Assembly (NCBI RefSeq): GCF_008369295.1
Contig: NZ_VOBG01000009.1
Coordinates: 62,001 to 126,000, forward strand
Length of the DNA: 64,000 nucleotides
Source: Pseudomonas sp. ANT_H4
GTDB taxonomy: Bacteria; Pseudomonadota; Gammaproteobacteria; Pseudomonadales; Pseudomonadaceae
Direction of reading: 5' to 3'
Below the pieces are notes generated by a model. The model saw only the letters and a program-made list of their open reading frames with translations. It had not been told where the DNA came from and searched no databases. Below, piece by piece: positions 1-7,188 of this stretch. Numbering within the stretch: position 1 is the first letter of the stretch; the number at the start of each line of letters is the position of its first letter. Position numbers and translations under genes: made by a program.

Positions 1-1170
1 GGCATAACTGCCCAGTTCATCCATAAAGTTGAGGTGCGGTGGATTTGGCCTCTCTTCTTCCGGCAATGCCTGCACCCAGGAAATCGCTGTACGGAAATCA
101 CCGAGGAACATCTTGCCGAAGTTGGACGCCGCTTCGTTCTTGCCCATGGTAGGCAAGGCGACGTAGATGATTTTCTTCGCCCGAATGGCTTCGAAGAGGT
201 CGATATCGGGAGTGTAGGTATTCAGGACCTCACCGAACTTGCCGGTACCGAACATGTACATCCTGCCGGCAAGTCCGCCGAATGTTTCCTTCATCCGCTT
301 AATGTCGACCATGTTTTCAAGGCCTGGCTTTCCCGTGCCTCCGCCGACCTTGTACTGCTCAAGAAAAAGGGAAAGGTTTTTGGTAGCCGGATTGTGAGGC
401 TGAGTTTTCTTCAAGCGGGTCTCGAGTTCCTCGATCGCTTTGTGGTTCATCAGCAGAATCGTGAAATCGATGAAGTTGTAGGCAAGCCCCGCGGCTTGGA
501 ATGCTGCAACCAATGTCGCAATCCCCTGATTCGCTGACTGCTTATAGTGGTCTGCGCCAGGGTTATTCTCAGTAGATGGGATGATCGACAAAATACGCGC
601 AGCGACTTCATCCGGATCGCCCCGAAGGATCGGGTTGTAGGTGTTGCTCAACTCCGGATTGCCCGGATTGAGGATCAGCAGGTCTTGCTCACGCCCGGCC
701 CAGCAGCAGTACTGATAGATGGTCTGAATATCGTCTGCGTTCATTTTGCCGTCGATGAACGTCAATCCTCCACCGCGTTGAATCTGTTGGAACATCAATA
801 ATTTGCCCAGGACTGTCTTGCCGACCCCGGACTGGCCCAAGATGAAACCGTGTCGCATCAGATCTTCATCAGGAATATGAACTGGGCTGCCTGTGTCGGT
901 CGTATAGCCCACCAGCATTCCATCTGGTCGCACCAGGTCCGTTGCCGACCTGATATTGATTTTTGAATCAAGGAGCAGTTGATCCTTCCAAAACTGAAAC
1001 AACCTATTGCCAATATAAGCTCCACCCGCCGCCCCCAATGCGAGCGGTAAGCTGGAGGATAACGATCCAAAATATGGAGAGGTCAGTACCCCACCAGCAC
1101 CCATAGAACTCAGCGCCAGGGTGTCAAGTGTTCCTCCAATTTTTGATCGTAAAATCTTTTCCATGCTCAT
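1..1170 (-). CDS. traD: Type IV coupling protein (TraD/VirD4-like ATPase), partial
   Basis: The reading frame is open from the left edge of the window to an ATG at 1170, giving 390 residues with no stop; the C-terminus lies outside. A segment near residues 20-58 is hydrophobic, followed by a Walker A motif GQSGVGKT at residues 112-119 and later MDELGSYA, which looks like the Walker B region. This is the layout of the inner-membrane hexameric ATPases that deliver relaxase-bound DNA to the type IV secretion channel. The start at 1170 has AAAGG about ten bases upstream; the second ATG at 1164 is possible. It is transcribed away from the tra operon, immediately after the Rad52-like gene and a terminator. 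The family assignment is firm; which coupling-protein subfamily is inference. Confidence 0.85.
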   Translation of the reverse strand, partial: MSMEKILRSKIGGTLDTLALSSMGAGGVLTSPYFGSLSSSLPLALGAAGGAYIGNRLFQFWKDQLLLDSKINIRSATDLVRPDGMLVGYTTDTGSPVHIPDEDLMRHGFILGQSGVGKTVLGKLLMFQQIQRGGGLTFIDGKMNADDIQTIYQYCCWAGREQDLLILNPGNPELSNTYNPILRGDPDEVAARILSIIPSTENNPGADHYKQSANQGIATLVAAFQAAGLAYNFIDFTILLMNHKAIEELETRLKKTQPHNPATKNLSLFLEQYKVGGGTGKPGLENMVDIKRMKETFGGLAGRMYMFGTGKFGEVLNTYTPDIDLFEAIRAKKIIYVALPTMGKNEAASNFGKMFLGDFRTAISWVQALPEEERPNPPHLNFMDELGSYA

Positions 1171-1194
1171 CAAAGACGACCTTTAGCAACGCAT

Positions 1195-1227
1195 AAAAAA
1201 ACCCGAACACCAAATGGCGTCCGGGTT
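1195..1227 (-). terminator. Rho-independent terminator after the Rad52-like gene
   Basis: On the minus strand a 12-bp stem (1216-1227 pairing with 1200-1211, two G-U pairs) closes a 4-base loop and is followed by a run of T. It lies 7 bp past the stop of the Rad52-like gene and before the coupling-protein start, so the two genes are probably separately expressed. Confidence 0.8.
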
Positions 1228-1233
1228 TGCGGG

Positions 1234-2118
1234 TTAGAGAAAAATGCTCGATTCAGTCGCAACGGCGCCAGTCTTTGCTGGATCGGTCGAAGAATCTGCA
1301 ATACGCAGCAGAGGCGATTGCAAAAGCGTTTTGATTTCCAACTGAGTCAGTTGCGTGTCCTGCTCAATCTGCGCACGCGCAGCTGCTATGTTGACTATCT
1401 GTTGACCTTTTTCCTGATAATCCTGGAGCTTGGTTTTGTAGCTCAAGTAGCGCGATGACAAATCCGCACCGGTGTCGTTTTGTTGCTGAGTAACACCGGT
1501 GATGGTGGCATCAGCAGAAGTCATTCCGGTAGCCGGGTTGCCCGCAGCCTCCATCTTGGCCTTTAGACCTTCGACGTACTTATGGTCATCGAATTTTCCC
1601 ATGTAGACATCGGCACTGAACCCCAGTAACGAAAGACATTTTGACGTTGCGTCGGTAATGCTTTTCTTTGCGTGGTCTTCATCACTCGAAATGGTCCCGT
1701 AGGCATCCCGAGAAAGGAATGTGGTTGCGCCGAACTGCTTGATGGATCCTCGTTTGCCCCCGTAGATGTACCAGACCTCAAGGTAGACCTTGTGAATGAT
1801 TTCACGACCGAGCATGCGGCCTTCTTTATCAAAGCCCAACGGGCCGCCTTCGACGTAACTTTCACTGATGAGTTCTGTTCCCCATCCAAGACCATGCGGA
1901 CCGAAAATCTGAGTAGCCCTCATGGCTTGATAGGTCGGGGATACTGCGGTGCCCTGGAAGCCACCCTTGCTGAACGACTTGGTTAAGTCGGGAGATGTTT
2001 CCTGAACCTGGCTCCACACCTCTAGACCGATCGAAGCCGCGGGTGCAACTGCATCCGAAGGCTTGCATTCGTTGCTTGCCTGAACCGCGGTGGATACTGC
2101 TTCTGATGTGGGTTGCAT
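1234..2118 (-). CDS. Probable Rad52/ERF-type single-strand annealing protein
   Basis: The protein has 294 residues. Its middle part resembles the Rad52/ERF-like DNA annealing proteins of phages and conjugative elements: an opening 'GPHGLGWGTEL' strand, a long beta region, and the helix DATSKCLSLLGFSADVYMGK followed by FDDHKYV. Such proteins anneal complementary single strands for recombination or repair after DNA transfer. The start was set at 2118 rather than the longer frame reaching 2229, because AGGAG lies 8 bases upstream of 2118 and the extra residues look non-conserved. The C-terminal third is Gln/Thr-rich and probably helical. The gene is divergent from the OmpA-like gene and the tra operon. 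The family call is by motif memory only and is moderate. Confidence 0.5.
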   Translation of the reverse strand: MQPTSEAVSTAVQASNECKPSDAVAPAASIGLEVWSQVQETSPDLTKSFSKGGFQGTAVSPTYQAMRATQIFGPHGLGWGTELISESYVEGGPLGFDKEGRMLGREIIHKVYLEVWYIYGGKRGSIKQFGATTFLSRDAYGTISSDEDHAKKSITDATSKCLSLLGFSADVYMGKFDDHKYVEGLKAKMEAAGNPATGMTSADATITGVTQQQNDTGADLSSRYLSYKTKLQDYQEKGQQIVNIAAARAQIEQDTQLTQLEIKTLLQSPLLRIADSSTDPAKTGAVATESSIFL

Positions 2119-2342
2119 TTTTTTACTCCTACGACGCTGCAAAGAGTGAATACCTAATGCACGGGTATGACGCACAGCAGCCAATAATGTAGGAAGGGGA
2201 TCTCGCCAGTTTTCAAACGGCATTTGCAATACTTAACACGTCGCTATATTTTATGCGGCACGACTAGCCTATTGCAAGAAAAAGGCTACCGGCTGTATTA
2301 TCGCTACGTGTTATGCCACGATATAACCCCACGAGTATCCCT
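2119..2342. promoter_or_regulatory. Divergent promoter region with inverted repeat
   Basis: This gap separates the minus-strand Rad52-like gene from the plus-strand OmpA/tra genes. It contains two 8-bp arms TAACACGT (2234-2241) and ACGTGTTA (2306-2313), each set in a similar context (gtcgcta / tcgctac), and a second dyad TAGCC...GGCTA near 2266-2287. These look like binding sites for a regulator controlling both directions. The right arm overlaps the upstream ATG at 2313, which is one reason to prefer 2343 as the OmpA-like start. Confidence 0.45.
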
Positions 2343-2954
2343 ATGATCACTAAAACCCGTGCCCTAATGGTTGCTTCGCTCGCCATTGCTGCAAGCACCG
2401 CCGGCGCCGTCGACGTGCGCCAAATGGTGATTCCGGAATCGGTTGGCGTAGCGGTAGAACCTGCACATCAGGCACATGTCCTCGGTGAAGCTATCCGCGA
2501 TAGCCAGGTCAAGCGCACGCCCACCATCTGGATCGTTAACGAACCATCGCGCACTCGCGCACTCATGCCAGCAGAAGAAGCACGGCTAGACGCAATCGAC
2601 GCAGAGGCGGCCGAAGAAGCACGGCATGTGCGAGCGACTGTCCTTTTTGGTTTCGACAAGATCAGCCCGCTTGAGTGGTCAGCACTCGAGAACACGATCG
2701 CCGATGCGCGACGAAACGGGAGCGTCGTTAAGCTGGTAGGTCATGCTGACGATGTTGGGAGTGACGCATATAACCAGAGGCTCTCTGAAAATCGCGCAAT
2801 CTCAGTAGCCCGGTATCTGATCAAGCACGGTGTCAGCAAAAAAAACATCAAAGTATCCGGACGTGGCAAGCGAGAACCAGTTTCCATCGTTGACAGTTCG
2901 ATGAACCGCCGGGTGGAAATCGATGTAGTCAAAGCTGCGGGGGGTGCTCTTTGA
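2343..2954 (+). CDS. OmpA-family peptidoglycan-binding protein
   Basis: About 203 residues. It begins with a signal peptide (MITKTRALMVASLAIAAS, cleavage probably after AGA) and ends with an OmpA C-terminal domain: VLFGFDKISPLEWSAL, then VKLVGHADDVG with the usual GHAD peptidoglycan-contact signature, NQRLSENRAISVARYL, and NRRVEID. It is likely periplasmic and anchors the conjugation apparatus to the cell wall. A start at 2313 is possible, but 2343 begins directly at the signal peptide. The gene heads the tra operon and its stop overlaps the TTG start of traL. Its precise role in transfer is inferred from position. Confidence 0.75.
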   Translation: MITKTRALMVASLAIAASTAGAVDVRQMVIPESVGVAVEPAHQAHVLGEAIRDSQVKRTPTIWIVNEPSRTRALMPAEEARLDAIDAEAAEEARHVRATVLFGFDKISPLEWSALENTIADARRNGSVVKLVGHADDVGSDAYNQRLSENRAISVARYLIKHGVSKKNIKVSGRGKREPVSIVDSSMNRRVEIDVVKAAGGAL

Positions 2955-3235
2955 AAGAGATCGACATCCCGCGCTACGTCGATAGCCAGATGCAATTACT
3001 GTTCTGGGAGATCGACGAAGCGGTAATTTTTATCGGCTGCTTGGGCGCAGGTATCGCAATCGGAGGCTGGGCAACAATCGCGTCGCTGGTGGGAGGCTGG
3101 TACGCAGTAAAACGGTTCAAGCGTTTCAAAAATGGCGCTCTCGATGGCATTTTGCAGCACCTTTGCTATTGGGCCGGGGTCATGCCACTGAATAAGCATT
3201 ACCAGGACTCATCGAAGCGAGACTTCTTTCTTTAA
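2951..3235 (+). CDS. traL: F-type pilus assembly protein TraL
   Basis: 94 residues, starting with TTG that overlaps the previous stop (TTGA). It has the family's PRYVDSQMQLLFWEIDE opening, a central Gly-rich double membrane span (FIGCLGAGIAIGGW...LVGGWYAVKRFKRF) and a short Trp/Pro-containing tail. TraL is a small inner-membrane component of F-type mating-pair formation, equivalent to VirB3. It begins the traL-E-K-B-V order typical of F, SXT/R391 and IncA/C systems. Confidence 0.85.
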   Translation: MKEIDIPRYVDSQMQLLFWEIDEAVIFIGCLGAGIAIGGWATIASLVGGWYAVKRFKRFKNGALDGILQHLCYWAGVMPLNKHYQDSSKRDFFL

Positions 3236-3299
3236 AGAAGTTTTTCAGCTCATTATGCTTACGCGTTATGAATCCTTAATGGCTCCAGGGTTTTGGAAA

Positions 3300-3932
3300 A
3301 TGAAATTAAAAAGTCTGCTCGGCACGATGGAAGGGCTCTCGTCGTTCGCCAAATTGAATGCAACGTCCAATACCTTTTTGGCTGTAGCAGTGTGCGCGCT
3401 GACTATCAACCAGATGGGACAACATGAAACCACACGCCTGATCCCGCCAACGCTGGACAAGGAAGTGAGGATTGGCTGGAACACTGCTGACGAGGAGTAC
3501 CTGAAGTCTTTCGGACTTTACGCCTCGGTACTGATGGGTAACGTCACCCCGAAAAACGTGAAATTCGTTGCAGACTCAGTCAGCGCCTTCGTAGATCCGG
3601 CGATCTACCCTGAGGTTCGAAAAAAAATGTTCACGCTCGCCAACGACCCAGTGTTCAACACCAACGCTGGGTCAATCAGCTGGTCGGCGTCGAAGACAAG
3701 CTACGAAAAAGAAACCTCGAAGGTGTTCATCGTCGGAACAATGGAATCTCGAAGCGCAACAGGACAAGTCAAGCCTGAGATCAACGTCGTTGAATACGTC
3801 ATGAAAATCCGAGACGGCCGGCCGGTGATTGAGGCATTCGATACCTATCCCGGCGCCAACCCTAAAACTCTCAAGTGGATCCAGGCTCACCCACCGAAGC
3901 CAGCAGAACAAACTAAGGAGACGATTCAGTGA
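3300..3932 (+). CDS. traE: F-type conjugation protein TraE
   Basis: 210 residues from ATG 3300 (MKLKSLLG, a typical TraE start; CCAGGG lies about ten bases upstream). An earlier ATG at 3255 would add 15 residues. One N-terminal membrane span (NTFLAVAVCALTINQM) is followed by a periplasmic domain with RLIPPTLDKEVRIGWNTADEEYL, matching the VirB8-like TraE family. It is an inner-membrane scaffold of the transfer channel. The stop overlaps the GTG start of traK, so translation is probably coupled. Confidence 0.85.
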   Translation: MKLKSLLGTMEGLSSFAKLNATSNTFLAVAVCALTINQMGQHETTRLIPPTLDKEVRIGWNTADEEYLKSFGLYASVLMGNVTPKNVKFVADSVSAFVDPAIYPEVRKKMFTLANDPVFNTNAGSISWSASKTSYEKETSKVFIVGTMESRSATGQVKPEINVVEYVMKIRDGRPVIEAFDTYPGANPKTLKWIQAHPPKPAEQTKETIQ

Positions 3933-4774
3933 AACGCTCAGCCATTGCTCTCATTGTGCTGGTCTCCCTTCAAGCGACTGTTGCTGTTGCTGATGGGACG
4001 GCCAATTACAACCTGCCGCCGGTACCTAAGACGGTAGAGAAACGCACCAAACCCGTCGAAGCCCAACCATTGCCCGGTCTTGGCCTTATGCCTGGCAACA
4101 AGGAAGAGTCGCGCACGCAAGTGGTTCGCGTTGGTTCTGACCGAAATGAAATCGTCTATGTTTCGAGCCTTTTGCCGAATCGGATTTCTACGCCTTTCGC
4201 TGAACCACGCTCGATCGACCAGCAGGAATCAGACGTTGATTTTTCAACGATCGGGCAATCTCTTTACGCAACTATGAAGACTGGCAAACCAGTTGCGGCC
4301 TACATCACTGGAGCGAACCCAAATGATCCCGTGATTTCTCTGACACTCGTTCCAAAAGAAATGCCGCCCCAGACCATCGTTCTACAGTTGGATAAGGCCC
4401 AGGCTGAAACAGGTGGGAAATCCGAGTCTGGTAGTGCCCCGGACAATAATGTTTACACCGACCATATTCGTTATTGCCTGCGTGAAGTAGCACTCGGTAA
4501 AACTCCGGAAGGTTTCAGCGAAGGCACGCTACCTTCGGCTGCGGCAAATATCGGTAACGTGATTGCATATCCAAAAGTCCGTTATTCTGGTCCAGAGTAC
4601 GACATCTATCGCTATACGATTTTGGGCACAACTCCAAATAATGTCGATTTAGATGAAGGTACTTTTTATAGCGAAGGAGTTCGGGCCGTCTCGTTCTTCC
4701 CAACTGCCACCTTGAGAAACGGAAAAACTACAGAAGTTTTCATCGTTTCTGATAAATCGGCGACTGAGGATTAA
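3929..4774 (+). CDS. traK: Secretin-like conjugation protein TraK
   Basis: 281 residues starting with GTG at 3929 (GTGA overlap with traE). A signal peptide (MKRSAIALIVLVSLQATVAVA) is followed by a proline-rich stretch and the central ISTPFAEPRSID...VAAYITGANPNDPVISLTLVPKEMPPQ region expected of TraK. TraK is the VirB9-like periplasmic protein that joins TraV and TraB in the outer-membrane core complex. It sits in the conserved order between traE and traB. Its exact C-terminal partners cannot be read from the sequence. Confidence 0.8.
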   Translation: MKRSAIALIVLVSLQATVAVADGTANYNLPPVPKTVEKRTKPVEAQPLPGLGLMPGNKEESRTQVVRVGSDRNEIVYVSSLLPNRISTPFAEPRSIDQQESDVDFSTIGQSLYATMKTGKPVAAYITGANPNDPVISLTLVPKEMPPQTIVLQLDKAQAETGGKSESGSAPDNNVYTDHIRYCLREVALGKTPEGFSEGTLPSAAANIGNVIAYPKVRYSGPEYDIYRYTILGTTPNNVDLDEGTFYSEGVRAVSFFPTATLRNGKTTEVFIVSDKSATED

Positions 4775-4776
4775 CC

Positions 4777-5985
4777 ATGGCTATGAAAGACAATCTTAAT
4801 ACATGGTGGCAAGACCTCAATCCCCGCTGGCGCCAAGTTATTGCAATTGGCGGATTGTTGTGTTCACTGATGTTAGCCGGTGCCATTCTGGTAGGCGGCG
4901 GAAAAAAAACTGATAGCAAAAAGCCTGAGCCACTGAACGAAACCAACTTAATGTTACCGGTTGGTAACAACAATACGCCTGAACAGTTGCTTGCAAAAAT
5001 CGAAGCGCAAGGTAAAGAACTAAAAACCGTGAGCTCTCAGTTGCAACAGGAAAAAGAAGCTAGGAACGCCGATAAGCTTCGCGAAATGGAAGAAAAGCAA
5101 AATAATAAAAATGACCCCGTCACCCAGGATGCTTTGCAGGAACTGAAACGGGTTAATCAGCGACTGCAAGACTTGGAAAAGAACGGCCCACGTTCTGGCT
5201 CATCTCCGGCACTCACTGACTCACTACCTGGTTATGACGCTTCGGCCGGCAATGGTCCAGTCGCACCCGCATCAGAAGTAAAACCGGCGGGTCCTAAATT
5301 GAGAATCACAGGGGCAAACCTCGATAACAAGCGCGAAGCTCCTAAACGTGAGGAAAAACCGGTACCGGCCTTGCCTAGTGGTTCCTTCTTTGAAGTGGTC
5401 TTACTGAACGGGATGGATGCTCCAACCAGCGCCACTACGCAAAAGAATCCAGTTCCAACGACGATGCGTGTCAAAACCCTCGCGATGCTTCCAAATAAAT
5501 ACAAAGTCGATATTAAAGAGTGTTTTGTACTCGCATCGGGTTACGGTTCTCTTTCGAGTGAGCGTGCAATTATACGTACTGAAAGCATTTCGTGCGTTCG
5601 TAAAGACGGCAAGATTATTGATACTAAACTCGAAGGGTACATAGTCGGCGAAGATGGTCGTGCGGGTATGCGAGGTCGACTTGTTTCCAAGCAAGGTCAA
5701 ATGATCGCAAAGACCATTGTCGCTGGCGGACTCTCTGGTATCGCCCAAGGTTTGACGCCGCAAAGTGTTCCACAACTTAACCTGAACCCGGGTCAAACTG
5801 TTTCCACACAAACCGCTGACGCATCGAGCATTCTCCAGACAGGTGTGGCTAAAGGTTTCTCAACTTCAGCAAACGAAGTTGCCAAGTTCTATATGGAAAT
5901 GGCGCGTGAAATGACTCCGGTAGTCGAAATTGATGCTGGCCGCAAGGTAAGCGTCATGTTGGTTAAAGGGTTCGAACTGAAATGA
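4777..5985 (+). CDS. traB: Conjugation core-complex protein TraB (VirB10-like)
   Basis: 402 residues. An N-terminal cytoplasmic stretch, one membrane span (QVIAIGGLLCSLMLAGAILVGGG, near residue 30), a coiled coil at about residues 68-125, a Pro-rich linker, then the VirB10/TrbI fold with VVLLNGMDAPTSAT and the GRAGMRGRLVSKQG segment. This protein spans both membranes and links ATPase energy to the outer-membrane channel. The start is 2 bp after the traK stop and the end overlaps a possible traV start (ATGA). Confidence 0.88.
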   Translation: MAMKDNLNTWWQDLNPRWRQVIAIGGLLCSLMLAGAILVGGGKKTDSKKPEPLNETNLMLPVGNNNTPEQLLAKIEAQGKELKTVSSQLQQEKEARNADKLREMEEKQNNKNDPVTQDALQELKRVNQRLQDLEKNGPRSGSSPALTDSLPGYDASAGNGPVAPASEVKPAGPKLRITGANLDNKREAPKREEKPVPALPSGSFFEVVLLNGMDAPTSATTQKNPVPTTMRVKTLAMLPNKYKVDIKECFVLASGYGSLSSERAIIRTESISCVRKDGKIIDTKLEGYIVGEDGRAGMRGRLVSKQGQMIAKTIVAGGLSGIAQGLTPQSVPQLNLNPGQTVSTQTADASSILQTGVAKGFSTSANEVAKFYMEMAREMTPVVEIDAGRKVSVMLVKGFELK

Positions 5986-5999
5986 ACAAGGTGATACCT

Positions 6000-6605
6000 A
6001 TGAAACGAATTGGAATTATCGGTGCGCTGCTGCCTATCGCATTGCTCAGTGGTTGTTCTTCTTGGTTTAACACCGCCGGAGACGATGAGTTTTCCTGCCC
6101 TGGTATGCCCCAAGGAATCATCTGTAAATCGCCAATGGCTGTTTACAAGTCGACGAACCAAATGCCCGCGCTGACCGACAGTGATATGCCGATTGGTCAG
6201 AAAGTGCCGAATGTTAAGTATGGAAACGATCTGGGAAAGACTGCGAGCTCTGAGCAAAGCCTAAAGGCTTCGAACGGGATGCCAGGGCCAAAAGTTGCAG
6301 ATCTTGCCCGCCCAGTACGCATGCCGGCCCAAGTCATGCGTATCTGGATCGCACCATGGATCGATAGCAAGGACGACCTTCATTTTCCGTCCTACTTGTT
6401 CACTGAAGTTCAGCCTCGTACCTGGTCATTCGGTAAAACCGAATTCGCAGGCCAAGGAATGGTTGTACCTCACCGCGAGCTCGTCGCCGTACCGCCTGTG
6501 AACGCCACAGTACCGGCACGACAACACGAGGAAAAACAACCCACGGATTATGGTCCTGACTCAACTACCGCAATCCCAACACCCACCGACATCAACCTGA
6601 ACTGA
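6000..6605 (+). CDS. traV: Conjugation lipoprotein TraV (VirB7-like)
   Basis: 201 residues from ATG 6000, which has AGGTG seven bases upstream and begins directly with a lipoprotein signal ending in the lipobox LLSGC. An alternative start at 5982 overlaps the traB stop. The Cys-containing motif FSCPGMPQGIICKS downstream is characteristic of TraV. The protein anchors the TraB/TraK core in the outer membrane. The Pro/Thr-rich tail looks poorly conserved. Confidence 0.85.
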   Translation: MKRIGIIGALLPIALLSGCSSWFNTAGDDEFSCPGMPQGIICKSPMAVYKSTNQMPALTDSDMPIGQKVPNVKYGNDLGKTASSEQSLKASNGMPGPKVADLARPVRMPAQVMRIWIAPWIDSKDDLHFPSYLFTEVQPRTWSFGKTEFAGQGMVVPHRELVAVPPVNATVPARQHEEKQPTDYGPDSTTAIPTPTDINLN

Positions 6606-6623
6606 TCCAACTGGAGCTTCACC

Positions 6624-7076
6624 ATGAACGTACAAAACACTGCTCAAATCGAAAACAAAGCGACTGCACCATTCGCCAAGTTCAAAAGCAAGCTGGTAGT
6701 TGCGGCGCTCGGTCTTGCTACCGCGGCCGGCTACACCGCCAACGTCCAGGCGAGCAACAAGATCGAGCTCAACAAGACCGCGCCATTCGCCAAAATGGAC
6801 AAAAAATCCATGCTTATTGTGGCCGCTGTAGGCCTGGCTGCTGCTCTGGATGTCACCGCCGGTTCCGACTCCACGTTCACCATGATCGTGACTAATCTGG
6901 ACAACTGGATGACCGGCTCCCTTGGTAAAGTTTTTGCTTTGGGTGCACTGGGTACCGGCCTCGCGATTGGCGTCGTGAAGCAGTCGGTAATGTCCGTGGT
7001 AACCGGTGTCGCTGTGGCCCTGTCTGCGAGCGTTGGCCCTGGCGTTCTGACCAACATTTTCACCGCCACATTGTAA
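6624..7076 (+). CDS. traA: Pilin subunit TraA with duplicated leader
   Basis: 150 residues. The last ~70 residues (from AGSDSTFTMIVTNLDNW) have the length and two hydrophobic spans of a mature F-type pilin (GKVFALGALGTGLAIG and SVVTGVAVALSASV). The leader is unusual. Residues 14-36 (TAPFAKFKSKLVVAALGLA...) and 52-80 (TAPFAKMDKKSMLIVAAVGLA...) are clearly two copies of one unit, so the signal region is doubled. Cleavage near ALDVTA|G is expected by analogy with F pilin. The gene sits between traV and traC as in SXT/IncA/C systems, followed at once by a terminator. Confidence 0.75.
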   Translation: MNVQNTAQIENKATAPFAKFKSKLVVAALGLATAAGYTANVQASNKIELNKTAPFAKMDKKSMLIVAAVGLAAALDVTAGSDSTFTMIVTNLDNWMTGSLGKVFALGALGTGLAIGVVKQSVMSVVTGVAVALSASVGPGVLTNIFTATL

Positions 7077-7084
7077 GACCCTCG

Positions 7085-7114
7085 AAGGCGCACTGGCGAT
7101 CAGTGCGCCTTTTT
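7085..7114 (+). terminator. Terminator/attenuator between traA and traC
   Basis: An 11-bp perfect stem (7085-7095 with 7101-7111), a 5-base loop and TTTTT follow the pilin gene by 8 bp. Partial termination here would make pilin mRNA more abundant than traC mRNA, as expected for a structural subunit. Confidence 0.85.
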
Positions 7115-7188
7115 AGTTGGCTCTGCCTGCGGGTTGCCCTACAGGCCTTCCAAAGCCTACTCAACCACACTCCAAGGCGAACAGTGCT

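Noticed and set aside
34-801. Plus-strand open frames of 167 and 84 codons
   Set aside because: They are antisense to the continuous coupling-protein frame, which has a Walker A motif and a ribosome site.
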